Assembly: GCA_017304945.1 (NCBI GenBank)
Contig: JAFKLG010000074.1
Span: forward strand, 53,338-117,337
Direction: 5' to 3'
Source of the DNA: Rhodospirillales bacterium
GTDB taxonomy: Bacteria; Pseudomonadota; Alphaproteobacteria; Acetobacterales; Acetobacteraceae
Length of the DNA stretch: 64,000 nucleotides
Of the stretch, positions 19,109 to 27,997 are shown in pieces (position 1 is the stretch's first letter; each line of letters begins with the position of its first letter). The translations under genes were made by a program, and so were the position numbers. Under the pieces are notes generated by a model that saw nothing but the letters and a program-made list of their open reading frames with translations, made no database searches and was not told the origin of the DNA.

Positions 19109-20097
19109 GCGTCGGCCCTTTCGGTCCTGGGATCGAGCCACGCATGCAGCAGGTCGATCGCGGCGTTCGCCACGATCACCAGGATGGACGAGATCAGCAG
19201 CACACCCAGCAGAACGTTGAAGTCGCGTCCCTGGACCGCTTCCAGCGCGAGCTGGCCCATGCCGCTCCAGTTGAAGACGGTCTCCACGACCACAGCCCCG
19301 CCCAGCAGGTTGCCGAGCTGGATGCCGGCGACCGTGGTGACCGGGAGCAGCGCGTTGCGCAATCCGTGGCGCAACTGCACGACGAGGGGATGCAGGCCCT
19401 TGGCGTGCGCCGTGCGCATGAAGTCCTGGTATTGCACTTCGACCAGGGCCGCGCGGGTGAGGCGCGCGTAGATCGCCATGAAGAAGGACGCGAGCGCCAG
19501 CGCGGGCAGTACCAGATGCCGCGCGCGGTCCAGCAACCAGGGAAGCCCTTCGAGCCTGACGGAGAGGGTCCCGGTGCCGCCGTTCGGCAGCCATCCCAGT
19601 TCGACCGAGAACAGCACGATCGCCATCAGCCCGATCCAGAATCCCGGCGTCGAGTAGAAGATCAGGACGAGGACCGAGAGCGCCCGATCGAGCCAGCGGC
19701 CGGCAAACGTCGCCATGATCCATCCGAGCAGAATGCCGAGGATCAGGGCCAGAACTTGCGCGGTGACCATCAGGATCAGCGTATTGCCGATGCGCTCGAG
19801 CAGGAGGCGGGAGACCGGCATACCGAAGCGGACGGACTGTCCCAGATCGAAATGCGCGAGATGGACGAAATAGGACAGGAGCTGGGACCACAGGTCCCGG
19901 TCCAATCCGAACTGCGCCCGCATCGCGTCCATCGTCGCGGCGGTCGCCGATCCGCTCTGGCCTGCGAGCACGTCGACAGCGTCGCCGGGAACCAGATGCA
20001 GCAGGAGGAAGTTGAGGACGACGATCCCGACTACGGTCGGCAGGGCGTCCAGCACCGCGTGGCGCGCGACCTGTGCCGTCCGGCGGAGCGACATCAT
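19105..20097 (-). CDS. Oligopeptide/dipeptide ABC transporter permease (DppB-like)
   Basis: 330-residue inner-membrane permease of the DppB type. It has an N-terminal membrane segment (PTVVGIVVLNFLLLHLVPGD with the conserved PGD), the periplasmic segment FGLDRDLWSQLL, DLGQSVRFGMPV, four to five further helices, and the coupling loop ARLTRAALVEVQYQDFMRTA. It ends with DLLHAWLDPRTERADA, matching the family's PRIR-like tail. It forms a heterodimer with the DppC-like protein. Start is ATG 20097 or the adjacent ATG 20094. Confidence 0.91.
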   Translation of the reverse strand: MMSLRRTAQVARHAVLDALPTVVGIVVLNFLLLHLVPGDAVDVLAGQSGSATAATMDAMRAQFGLDRDLWSQLLSYFVHLAHFDLGQSVRFGMPVSRLLLERIGNTLILMVTAQVLALILGILLGWIMATFAGRWLDRALSVLVLIFYSTPGFWIGLMAIVLFSVELGWLPNGGTGTLSVRLEGLPWLLDRARHLVLPALALASFFMAIYARLTRAALVEVQYQDFMRTAHAKGLHPLVVQLRHGLRNALLPVTTVAGIQLGNLLGGAVVVETVFNWSGMGQLALEAVQGRDFNVLLGVLLISSILVIVANAAIDLLHAWLDPRTERADA

Positions 20098-20136
20098 GCC
20101 GGCCGACCCTCGCCGCCGGCCGATCCCTCGACCGCG

Positions 20137-21780
20137 TCAGCCATCGAGGTGGACTTCTCCGAGATTCGACTCGACGCCGTCCGCATAGATCGTCGCGTCG
20201 TGCACCCGCTTGTTGTACATCGTCAGGAACACCGGCTGGACCAGGTTCAGGTCCGGCACGTCGTGCGCGACGATCTCCTGGAACTTCTTGAACATCGCGA
20301 TCCGCTTCGCCGGGTCGTTCTCGCTCGAGGCGTCTTCGAGCAGGGTGTCGACCTCGGGGTTGGCGTAATGCGTGCCGTTCGAGAATGGCACGCCTTTGAC
20401 GTAGTTCTTCGACCAGTAGAGACGCTGGATCCCAACCGTGGGGTCGAACAAGCTGCTGGCACCGTTCGTCGTCATGGCGAAGTCGCGGTTCGTGTAGATG
20501 CGCTTGATGAACGTCCCGATATCCTGTGCGCGCACCTCCGCGACGATTCCGATGCGGTCGAGCATGGAGCGGAAGAAGTCCGCCAGCCGCGAACCGTCTT
20601 CGCTCGCCGGATTGAAGTCGAGCGGGATGCGGAACCGGACGCCGTCCGGGCCGCGCGGATAGCCGGCCTGATCGAGCAGCGCCTGCGCCCGCGCCAGGTC
20701 GAACGGATACGGTGACGGGCTCGGATCGTGAAACTGCTTGAGCCCGACTGGGATTGCGGTCGCGCATGGGATGGCAAGCCCGTAGTACACGACCTTGCAG
20801 ATCAGCTCGCGATTGACGGCATGGGCGACTGCCTGGCGGACCCTGATGTCGCGGAAGAACGGGTTGTCTAGGTTGAATTCCAGGCGTGTGACATTGTAAG
20901 AGTACGCCGCGCCCTTGGTGTCGAACACCAGGCTCCCGCTCTTCCTGAGCCGCGCGACATCCGCCATGCCGACCGGCGTGCGGTAGCCGAGATCGACCTG
21001 CCCGGTCTCGAAGGCGGCCGAACGGGCCGCGGGGTCGGTGATGATCCGAACGATCAACTGGTCGACCTTCGGCTTGCCGGTGCCCCAGTAATCCGGATTT
21101 CGCGCATAGCGGATGTGGCTCCCGCGCACCCATTCCTTGAAGATGAAGGGCCCGGTCCCGATCGGCGCCACGTTGTTCGGATTGGTGAGGGGATCGGTGT
21201 TTTCGTAAATGTGCCTCGGGATGATCGGCGTCTCCGCCCCGGCGAGTGCCTTGATGAGGAACGGGGCTGGCTTCGAGAGTTCAAAGACCGCCGTGTGGTC
21301 GTCCGGCGTGCCGACCGAGACGACATTGGCAAAGGTGCTGCGTCCACGCGGATGGATCTTGCGCAGCAGCATGATCGCGAACGCGACGTCGGCCGAGGTG
21401 AAGTCCTTGCCGTCGTGCCACTTCACCCCTTGGCGAAGGGTGAAGGTGTAGCGCAAACCGTCCGGCGTCACCGACCAGGCGGTCGCAAGCATCGGCACGG
21501 GATTGAGATCCTGGTCGTACTCCAGCAATCCTTCCGTGACCTTCGCGCTGACGCTCAGCACCGGCGTGAAAACGTTGCTGTGTGAAACGAGACTCACCGG
21601 CTCGCTCACCAGTACGAAGGTGAGCGTGTCGCCCTCCTGCCCAGCGGCGAAAGCGGACGGTGTTTGCGAGGCGGCAAGACCGATCGCGCCGAGGCCGCCC
21701 AGCAGAGTGCGCCGTCCGAAGCTCGCGCCCCCAGGGGGGTGCGGCAGGGCGGGCGATTGCGACGAGGGACGGTGTGGCAT
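20137..21780 (-). CDS. ABC transporter substrate-binding protein, family 5 (peptide/opine-type), Tat signal
   Basis: 547-residue periplasmic solute receptor of the SBP_bac_5 family, first gene of the operon. The N-terminus carries a twin-arginine-like signal: FGRRTLLGGLGAIGLAA (RR at ~23-24), with likely cleavage after SAFA near residue 46. Family landmarks follow: LLEYDQDLNPVPMLATAW, GLRYTFTLRQGVKWHDGKDF and RYARNPDYWGTGKPKVD. ATG 21780 is preferred because AAGGA sits eight bases upstream. The ligand is unknown; the linked HyuAB pair suggests a cyclic amide, hydantoin or pyroglutamyl-type compound (inference). Confidence 0.92.
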   Translation of the reverse strand: MPHRPSSQSPALPHPPGGASFGRRTLLGGLGAIGLAASQTPSAFAAGQEGDTLTFVLVSEPVSLVSHSNVFTPVLSVSAKVTEGLLEYDQDLNPVPMLATAWSVTPDGLRYTFTLRQGVKWHDGKDFTSADVAFAIMLLRKIHPRGRSTFANVVSVGTPDDHTAVFELSKPAPFLIKALAGAETPIIPRHIYENTDPLTNPNNVAPIGTGPFIFKEWVRGSHIRYARNPDYWGTGKPKVDQLIVRIITDPAARSAAFETGQVDLGYRTPVGMADVARLRKSGSLVFDTKGAAYSYNVTRLEFNLDNPFFRDIRVRQAVAHAVNRELICKVVYYGLAIPCATAIPVGLKQFHDPSPSPYPFDLARAQALLDQAGYPRGPDGVRFRIPLDFNPASEDGSRLADFFRSMLDRIGIVAEVRAQDIGTFIKRIYTNRDFAMTTNGASSLFDPTVGIQRLYWSKNYVKGVPFSNGTHYANPEVDTLLEDASSENDPAKRIAMFKKFQEIVAHDVPDLNLVQPVFLTMYNKRVHDATIYADGVESNLGEVHLDG

Positions 21781-21951
21781 CGCGGATCCTTTTCGACCGC
21801 ACGAAGACGGTCTCGCGGCTGGAAACGTGAGCGGCGATCCTACGCGGTGTCCAACTGCACACAACCGCAAAAGTCCCGATCCGACGGGCTTGGCTGCAGG
21901 ATTACCAGGCATTCGTACCGGATCAGCTTGAAATTGCGGCAGGCGTGTCCA

Positions 21952-21977
21952 TTCGATGGGCGATATGCCTCATCGAA
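21952..21977. promoter_or_regulatory. Inverted repeat, candidate operator
   Basis: TTCGATG-N12-CATCGAA, perfect 7-bp arms. Inside it, GGC and GCC extend the symmetry with a small asymmetry. It lies midway in the divergent region and is a possible GntR-type operator or an RNA hairpin. Confidence 0.45.
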
Positions 21978-22070
21978 GGCTCGGCGAGGCCCTGGCCCGC
22001 CATCGTCCAGGCGGCGCCCCACGCGCCGTGAAGCGTTCCGGAGCCGGCACGCACCAGGCGGGGATAGCCC

Positions 22071-22088
22071 TGTATCCGCTTGCATACA
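22071..22088. promoter_or_regulatory. Inverted repeat, candidate GntR/FCD operator
   Basis: TGTAT-N8-ATACA, 18 bp, about 70 bp before the first possible regulator start. FCD-subfamily regulators often bind short AT-containing palindromes of this size, so autoregulation is plausible. Confidence 0.45.
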
Positions 22089-22157
22089 TAAACCCGCGCC
22101 GCCTAGTGTTCCGGGCTCAGTCCGTCGGGGCGCCGTGGCGAGACCTGCACGCGCAAG

Positions 22158-22922
22158 ATGCAGGGGCACAGGAATTTCGAAGCATTGGCAACTACGTCCA
22201 GGATGCCACAGGTCGCGCGCCGCAAGCCACCCACCCGATCGACCGCGAAATCAGCGGCCCCGACCGAGACCGCCGCGCGCGATCTCGGGCGCGATGCGCA
22301 CGCGCGCATCAGCGCCGCCATCCGGGAAGGTGCATTGCCGCCAGGCGCGCGCATCACGGAGATGGAACTCGCAACCCGCCTCGGTATGTCACGCACGCCG
22401 ATCCGCTACGCGATCTCTCGTCTCGTGTTCGAGGGATTGTTGACCAGCGAACCACAGAGCGGATTGTCGGTGACGAGCCTCGACTATCAGCAGGGCATGG
22501 AACTCTACGCCATGCGCGAGGTCCTGGAGGGCACGGCCGCGCGGTGGGCGGCGCAGCACGCCAGCCCCGCGGAACTCGCGGCAATGAGCGAGATCATCGC
22601 GGGCGAACCAGCCCTCTTCGACAAGCCGCATCGCTTGCTGGAGGCGAACCGCAAGCTCCATACCGCGATCTTCCTGGCCGCGCACAATCGCTTCCTTGTC
22701 CGCAGCCTGACCCAACTGCATGTCACGATGGCGCTGCTGCCCAGCCTGCTGGCGGAACGGGACCGCGCGAGGGATGCGCATCGTGAACATCTCGCCCTGC
22801 TCGCCGCATTGCGCGCCCGCGACGGCGACAAGGCGGAGGCGCTCGCGCGACAGCACATCCGCGCGTCACAGCAACATCGGATCACCAGCCTGGTGAGCAA
22901 GACCTCGGGCGAGATGGGGTAG
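22158..22922 (+). CDS. GntR-family transcriptional regulator, FCD subfamily
   Basis: Up to 254 residues. The winged helix-turn-helix is visible at ~48-107 (AAIREGALPPGARITEMELA, then GMSRTPIRYAISRLVFEGLL). The FCD ligand domain follows, with MREVLEGTAARWAAQ, LEANRKLHTAIFLAAHN and REHLALLAALRARDGDKAEALARQH; its His/Asp residues usually bind a metal and a carboxylate ligand. A second ATG at 22203 (MPQVARRKPP) may be the real start. It is divergent from the ABC/Hyu operon and is its most likely regulator, probably sensing the substrate. Confidence 0.88.
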   Translation: MQGHRNFEALATTSRMPQVARRKPPTRSTAKSAAPTETAARDLGRDAHARISAAIREGALPPGARITEMELATRLGMSRTPIRYAISRLVFEGLLTSEPQSGLSVTSLDYQQGMELYAMREVLEGTAARWAAQHASPAELAAMSEIIAGEPALFDKPHRLLEANRKLHTAIFLAAHNRFLVRSLTQLHVTMALLPSLLAERDRARDAHREHLALLAALRARDGDKAEALARQHIRASQQHRITSLVSKTSGEMG

Positions 22923-22961
22923 CGCGCATACCGCGCTGCACCCGCGCCCCCCACGTGCCTG

Positions 22962-23552
22962 TCAGGCGTCGATGGTCCGCCAGCCATGCCGGAGGCGGCG
23001 TGTCGCAGTGCTGAACGCGAAGTAGTTGCCGCCGCCATTGGCCGGCTGGTCGTATGCGCGGTCGATCGGCACGCCGTGCAGGTGACACAGCAGCAGCGCG
23101 CCAACGCCGCCATGCGCGACGATCGCGATATCGCCCGGCTGTGCCTGCGACCCGGCGATCACCGCCTCGACAGCACCGACGATGCGGCGCTGCGCGTCGA
23201 TCGCACGCTCCCACCCGCGCACGCTCTCCTGCGGGTGGGCGAAGAACAGGTCGGCCATCGCCTCGAACGCGGCGCGCGGCAGGTACCCGGTGGCCGAACG
23301 GTCGTTCTCGCCCAACGTCGCAAGGGTGCGGAACGGGAGCCGGAGATGGGCGCCCAGGATCTCGGCCCCGTCACGCGCCTTGCGTTCCGTGCTGCTCCAG
23401 ATCGCGCCCAGCCGGGTGATCCAAGGCAGCGCCAGAGCGTGCGTCATGCGCGTGCGCCCGCGCGGTGACAGCGGCCAATCGGGAACCGGCACCGCGGGAT
23501 CGATCAGCACGTCCGGATGGGTGAGGAAATACACCACCCGGTCCGGGCGCAT
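22962..23552 (-). CDS. Histidine phosphatase superfamily protein with altered RHG motif
   Basis: 196 residues with the phosphoglycerate-mutase-like fold. The normal N-terminal RHG is replaced: VVYFLTHPDV puts His12 between Thr and Pro. Other expected residues are present: SSTERKARDGAE (Arg57), GENDRS (Glu82, acid/base position) and IVAHGGVGALLLCHL (His147). Members with THP appear to be a recognisable subgroup, and the phosphate-binding Arg is the residue lost, so substrate and activity are uncertain. Last gene of the minus-strand cluster, 21 bp after the aldo/keto reductase. Confidence 0.82.
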   Translation of the reverse strand: MRPDRVVYFLTHPDVLIDPAVPVPDWPLSPRGRTRMTHALALPWITRLGAIWSSTERKARDGAEILGAHLRLPFRTLATLGENDRSATGYLPRAAFEAMADLFFAHPQESVRGWERAIDAQRRIVGAVEAVIAGSQAQPGDIAIVAHGGVGALLLCHLHGVPIDRAYDQPANGGGNYFAFSTATRRLRHGWRTIDA

Positions 23553-23573
23553 GGCGGCGGTTCCCGCAGGCGG

Positions 23574-24572
23574 CTAGCGATGTTCCCCCGCGAAGGCGGT
23601 CCGTAGCGCCGCAGCGCGCGCGAGCGCCTCCAGCGGCAGCTTGCCCTTGCGCACGGCGGCAAGCGCGGCGTCGAACTCGGCTTGCGTCGCCATGCCCACC
23701 AGGATCGTGCCCATCGCCGGCGTGGTGATGGCGAAGCGGACCGCGGCCTCGGCGAGCGAGCCCGCGAAGCCCTCCTCGACCAACGGCGCCAACCGCCGTG
23801 CGCGGGCGAGGTCCATGTCGTAGCTCATGGCCGATCCGATCGGCTCCGGCGGCGGGCTCGCGATCGGGTGGCGGTCGGCCGATCCGGACAGGGCGCCGCC
23901 GGCCAGCACGCGGATGCCGACCACACCCACCCCGGCCGCCTGCGTCCGGTCGAACAGCCGCGCGTAGTCCTGTGCGGGATAGCCGGCAGGCAACGGCTCG
24001 GCGGCACTCGGGTTCAGCAGGTTGTAGCTGACCTGGGCGCTGTGGAAGAGCCCGCTGTCGATCACCTGGTGCAGCGCCGCCGTGTCGCCCACCGCGGTGA
24101 TGCCCAGGAATCGCGTCTTGCCGGCGGCGCGCAGTTTCTCGAACGCGGGCACGACGGACTGCATGACCTGTGCGACGCTCAGGCTCTCGCCGCCGCCCTC
24201 GGCGGTGATGGGGTTGTGCAGGTGGAAGATGTCGACCTGCTCGCGCCCCAGCCGCTGCAGGCTGCCCTCGAGCGATTGCGTCACCTCGGCCTCGATCCGG
24301 CCGAACGCGGCGGAGGGAATGCGCACCTTGGTGCCCACCACCGCGTCGGCCGGTTTCAGCGCCGCGAGGACGCGACCGAGCGCGGTTTCCGAGGCGCCAT
24401 TGCCGTATTGAACGGCGGTGTCGAAGTAGTTGATGCCCGCCTCCAGCGCGCGGGCCACCGTGCGTTCCTGATCGGCGGGATCGCCGCGCACCATCAGGCC
24501 GCCGACCGCGCCGCAGCCGAAGCCGAGGATCGACAGCGCGAGGCCGGTGCGGCCGAATTCACGTCGTTCCAT
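23574..24572 (-). CDS. Aldo/keto reductase
   Basis: 332-residue NADPH-dependent carbonyl reductase with a TIM barrel. The catalytic tetrad is present: Asp51 and Tyr56 (NYFDTAVQYGNG), Lys82 (GTKVRI) and His119 (VDIFHLHNP). It starts MERREFGRTGLALSILGFG, typical of the family. The coenzyme-binding end (GTILVGMATQAEFDAAL) is intact. ATG 24572 lies inside the end of the upstream ketopantoate-reductase-like gene (14-bp overlap), so it is co-translated. The substrate is unknown; neighbours suggest keto or hydroxy acids and aldehydes. Confidence 0.9.
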   Translation of the reverse strand: MERREFGRTGLALSILGFGCGAVGGLMVRGDPADQERTVARALEAGINYFDTAVQYGNGASETALGRVLAALKPADAVVGTKVRIPSAAFGRIEAEVTQSLEGSLQRLGREQVDIFHLHNPITAEGGGESLSVAQVMQSVVPAFEKLRAAGKTRFLGITAVGDTAALHQVIDSGLFHSAQVSYNLLNPSAAEPLPAGYPAQDYARLFDRTQAAGVGVVGIRVLAGGALSGSADRHPIASPPPEPIGSAMSYDMDLARARRLAPLVEEGFAGSLAEAAVRFAITTPAMGTILVGMATQAEFDAALAAVRKGKLPLEALARAAALRTAFAGEHR

Positions 24573-25557
24573 GGTTGTCTCCCCCATACAGGCCGGCGGC
24601 ACGGGCGCGCAGCTTGCACAGCGCCACCAGCAGATCGAGCCTCGGCGTCGCGACCCCGGCCAGGCGCGCCAGCGCGAGCGGCGCGTCGAAGATCCCGTCG
24701 ATCTCCATCGGGCGCCCGAGCTCGAGGTCCTGCAGGATGGACGGCTTGTGGTCGAGGGTGCGGCCGTTGGCGATGCGGGCCTCATGGTCGGCCTTGGGAT
24801 CGGCGCCGAGCGCGCGGGCGAGGGCGGTGGCCTCGGCCATGACCCGGCGGGCCGTGTCTTCGGCGGCGCGCTCGACATAGATCGCCTTGGGCGGAGCGCC
24901 GGTCAGCACCGCCATGGTGCCGCCGGCGAGGTTGGACAGCAGCTTGTTCCAGATCTCGTCGCGGATCGCCGGCGTGGTCTCGCCGCTGATGCCGCCGCGG
25001 GTCAGCAGGGCCGCCAGCGCGGCGATCCGGTCGGTCATGCGCCCATCGGGCTCGCCCAGGATGACGCGGCTGCGAGCCTGCTCGACCTCCACCACGCCGG
25101 GCGCGATCACCGCGCTCGCGGCATAGACCACCCCACCGATCGTGCGGGCCGGCCCCACCGCGCGGCGCACGACGTCCCCGGGGTCGACGCGGGGCAGGGT
25201 GCGGCCGCCGAACGGCGCCGGCAGCCCGTCGCAATACCACCACGGGATGCCGTTCATGACGAAGGCGACCGCAGTGTCGGGACCGAGGAGCGGCGGCAGG
25301 CCGGCGGCGACCTGGGGCAGGGCAGGGGCCTTCACGGTGACCAGCACCGCGTCCTGCCGCCCCAGCCGGTCCGGATCGTCGGAGGCCGCCGGGCGGGCGT
25401 GGTGGGTGCCGTCCGGCGCGTGAACGGTCAGCCCGCTCGCCTGGATCGCCGCGAGATGCGGCCCGCGCGCCACCACCGACACGGTGGCGCCGCCCAGCGC
25501 GAGCCGCACGGCCAGATGCCCGCCGATCGCGCCGGCGCCGTAGATGCAGACCCGCAT
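24559..25557 (-). CDS. Ketopantoate reductase-family protein (copy 1)
   Basis: 332 residues. It has the N-terminal Rossmann motif MRVCIYGAGAIGGHLA and the C-terminal helical domain of 2-dehydropantoate 2-reductases. The catalytic lysine region is IWNKLLSNLAGGTMAVL, and the second key site is LDHKPSILQDLELGRPMEID, with the conserved Ser and Glu. ATG 25557 begins right at the Rossmann strand. A second copy lies on the other strand at 26915, and the two share long identical stretches (for example NGIPWWY and PSILQDL). This is not necessarily a pantothenate gene; the paralogue pair suggests another 2-keto acid. Confidence 0.85.
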   Translation of the reverse strand: MRVCIYGAGAIGGHLAVRLALGGATVSVVARGPHLAAIQASGLTVHAPDGTHHARPAASDDPDRLGRQDAVLVTVKAPALPQVAAGLPPLLGPDTAVAFVMNGIPWWYCDGLPAPFGGRTLPRVDPGDVVRRAVGPARTIGGVVYAASAVIAPGVVEVEQARSRVILGEPDGRMTDRIAALAALLTRGGISGETTPAIRDEIWNKLLSNLAGGTMAVLTGAPPKAIYVERAAEDTARRVMAEATALARALGADPKADHEARIANGRTLDHKPSILQDLELGRPMEIDGIFDAPLALARLAGVATPRLDLLVALCKLRARAAGLYGGDNHGTT

Positions 25558-25685
25558 GCGGCCCTCCTCGCTTGGCGCCAGCGGATCACGGATCGCGAGC
25601 AGGGGCAATTCGCCTTGGTCCGGCGGTGGCCGCGCCCGCCGGACCCGACCGCCGGATGCGGCCCATCGGATGCGGCCCGCGGCGG

Positions 25686-26792
25686 TCAGCCGTTCGGGGT
25701 CGGCACCGCCGGCGGGGTGAGGCCGAGGCCACGCGCGGTGGCGCAGATCGCGGCCCAGGTATCCGGCTGCAGCGGGATCCCCTTGGCGAGCCGCTCCGCC
25801 CGCACGCGCGATTCCGGCTCGCCGGGGATCAGCACTTCCACGCCCGGCTCCGCGGGGCGCGAGGCCTTCACGTAGCCGGCGTAGTCCCGCGCCGCGTCCT
25901 CGAACTGCGCCGCGCCGAAGCTGCCCGGCGAGAGATAGATCGACAGCATCCCGTTCGCGATCCGGCTGCGCTTGCCGCCGGGGATCGGCCCGGACGTGCC
26001 GCCGCCGGTCAGGCATCCGGCCAGGATCTCGCACATGAAGGCGAGGCCGGATCCCTTGTGCTCCCCGAACGCGCGGAGCGCCCCGGCGCCCTTCGCGGAG
26101 TCCCGGACATGGGTGCCGGCAATCTCCCCATACAGCGTGCGCGGATCGGCCGAGAGCCGCCCGTCCGGCTCGATCAGCGAGCCTGCCGGCACCGGCTTGC
26201 CGCCGTTGGAGGCGACCAGCACCTTGCCTTCCGCCACCAGCGACGTGGCGAAATCGAGGATGATCGGCCCCTCATGCGTCGGCACCCCGATGCAGACCGG
26301 GTTGGTGGAGAAGCGCCGGTCGACGCCGCCATACGGCGCGACCAGCTCGCCGGCCTGCACGTTGACGAAATGGATCGAGATCAGCCCCTGTTCCGCCGCG
26401 CGCTCGCCCCAGTCGCCGATCCGCCCGATATGGCCGGAATTGCGCAACCCGATCACCGCCAGCCCGTGCTGCTTCGCCTTGGCGATGCCGAGATCGACCG
26501 CGAGCGGCCCGATCGTCTGCCCCAGCCCGTAATTGCCGTCGACGATCGCGTGCGTCGGCGTCTCGTGCACGACGGTGAGGGACTGGCCGGCGCGGACCTT
26601 CCCCTCCTGCAGCCACTGGATATAGCGCGGCGTGCGGATCACGCCGTGGCTGTCATGGCCGGTCAGGTTCGCCGACAGCAAATGGTGCGCCACCTGCTTC
26701 CCCTCGGCTTCGTCGCACCCCGCCGCGGTGAAGATCTCCGCGATGAACCCCTGCAGCACCGCCACCGGTACCATCGTGCTTGGTTCGGCCAT
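25686..26792 (-). CDS. Ldh2/MdhII-type malate/L-lactate dehydrogenase family
   Basis: 368-residue NAD(P)-dependent 2-hydroxyacid dehydrogenase of the Ldh2 family, unrelated to classical LDH. Landmarks: GHDSHGVIRTPRYIQWLQEG (with the conserved SHG), GLRNSGHIGRIGDWGERAAE, FSTNPVCIGVPT and GEHKGSGLAFMCEILAG with the conserved Lys. Start ATG 26792 (MAEPSTMVPVAVLQ) is chosen over a longer frame because the family begins here. It is the first gene of the minus-strand cluster, 128 bp upstream of ketopantoate reductase copy 1 and divergent from copy 2. It probably interconverts a 2-keto acid and its hydroxy acid. Confidence 0.9.
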   Translation of the reverse strand: MAEPSTMVPVAVLQGFIAEIFTAAGCDEAEGKQVAHHLLSANLTGHDSHGVIRTPRYIQWLQEGKVRAGQSLTVVHETPTHAIVDGNYGLGQTIGPLAVDLGIAKAKQHGLAVIGLRNSGHIGRIGDWGERAAEQGLISIHFVNVQAGELVAPYGGVDRRFSTNPVCIGVPTHEGPIILDFATSLVAEGKVLVASNGGKPVPAGSLIEPDGRLSADPRTLYGEIAGTHVRDSAKGAGALRAFGEHKGSGLAFMCEILAGCLTGGGTSGPIPGGKRSRIANGMLSIYLSPGSFGAAQFEDAARDYAGYVKASRPAEPGVEVLIPGEPESRVRAERLAKGIPLQPDTWAAICATARGLGLTPPAVPTPNG

Positions 26793-26914
26793 GGTCTTCG
26801 TCGTCCTCCCGTCCTGTCGCCGGACTGACATACGCGAGGGGGTGGAGATGGGCCAGCGGGGCTGGCAACCGCGGCGGCGAGCGCTACCATCGCGGCACTG
26901 CGAAAGGATGGACG

Positions 26915-27898
26915 ATGCGGATTTGCGTATTCGGGGCGGGGTCGGTGGGCGGCTACCTTGCCGGGTTCCTGGCCGAGGGCGGGGCCGAGGTGTCGGTGGT
27001 CGTGCGTGGCGCGCACCTCGCCGCGATCCGCGCCAACGGGCTGACGGTGGAGACGCCGGAGCGGACCATCCACCCCAAGATCGTCGCGACCGACGATCCG
27101 GCCTCGTTGCCGCCGCAGGACGTGGTGCTGGTCACCACCAAGGCCCCCGCGCTGCCCGCCGTCGCCCGCGGCATCGCCCCGCTGCTCGGTCCCGACACCT
27201 CGGTGGCGTTCGTGAACAACGGCATCCCGTGGTGGTATTTCCACGCGCATGGGGGCGCGCTGGACGGACGGCAACTGCCGGCGCTGGACCCCGAGGGCAC
27301 GCTGTGGCGCATCGTGACGCCGGAACGGGCGGTGGGCGGCATCTTCTGGCCGGCCTGTTCGGTGCCGGCGCCCGGCGTGGTGCGGCTGCTGACCGGGGCG
27401 GGGCGGGGCACGGTGTTCGGCCGGCCCGACGGGCGGGAGACGCCGGCGCTGCAGGCCCTGGCGGACGCGTTCCGCGCGGGCGACCTGCCGGTGACGCTGT
27501 CGCCCGACATCCGTACGCTGATCTGGCAGAAGCTGGCGTTCAACCTGAGTGCCGGGCCGATGTGCGTGCTGACCGAGACGCCGGTGAAGGACACGCACAC
27601 CGAGGTGGCGCTGGTCGAATGCTCACGGCGCATGGTGGCGGAGGCGCAGGCGATCGCGGCGGCGATGGGCGTCACGATCGAGATGGACATGGAGCAGGTG
27701 GTGAAGACGAACACCGTGCTCGCGCACCGGCCGAGCATCTTGCAGGACTTGCAGGCGGGGCGGCCGATGGAGGTGGATGCGCTGTATTCGGTGCCGCTGG
27801 AGATGGCGCGGCTGGTGGGCGTGCCAACGCCGACGCTGGATCTGCTGGTGTCGCTGATCAAGGTGAAGGCGCGGGAGCGGGGGTTATACGGGGGGTAG
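26915..27898 (+). CDS. Ketopantoate reductase-family protein (copy 2)
   Basis: 327 residues with the same architecture as copy 1: MRICVFGAGSVGGYLAGFLA (Rossmann), IWQKLAFNLSAGPMCVL (catalytic Lys), and HRPSILQDLQAGRPMEVDAL (Ser/Glu site). ATG 26915 is preceded by AAAGGA at good spacing. It is transcribed divergently from the Ldh2-type gene, with 122 bp between them. The two copies are clearly homologous but not recent duplicates. Oxidation or reduction of a branched 2-keto or hydroxy acid is the likeliest role. Confidence 0.87.
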   Translation: MRICVFGAGSVGGYLAGFLAEGGAEVSVVVRGAHLAAIRANGLTVETPERTIHPKIVATDDPASLPPQDVVLVTTKAPALPAVARGIAPLLGPDTSVAFVNNGIPWWYFHAHGGALDGRQLPALDPEGTLWRIVTPERAVGGIFWPACSVPAPGVVRLLTGAGRGTVFGRPDGRETPALQALADAFRAGDLPVTLSPDIRTLIWQKLAFNLSAGPMCVLTETPVKDTHTEVALVECSRRMVAEAQAIAAAMGVTIEMDMEQVVKTNTVLAHRPSILQDLQAGRPMEVDALYSVPLEMARLVGVPTPTLDLLVSLIKVKARERGLYGG

Positions 27899-27963
27899 GG
27901 GCGGGTCGAGACCGCTTTAACGACCCATCAGCAGCGGCCGCGGAGCAGGTCCCTCCTAGCAAC

Positions 27964-27976
27964 TTCCATCATGGAA
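27964..27976. promoter_or_regulatory. Palindrome, candidate HxlR operator
   Basis: TTCCAT-C-ATGGAA, perfect 6-bp arms around one base, 22 bp before the HxlR-type start codon. The position suits autoregulation of the regulator-MATE pair. Confidence 0.45.
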
Positions 27977-27997
27977 CCAACTGCGCTAGCGTGACGC

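Larger units (their letters stand above)
21781..22157. other. Divergent control region between substrate-binding protein and GntR regulator
   Basis: 377 bases with no gene. It separates the seven-gene minus operon from its likely regulator and contains two inverted repeats, listed separately (21952-21977 and 22071-22088). No unambiguous -35/-10 pair was found for either direction. Confidence 0.6.
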
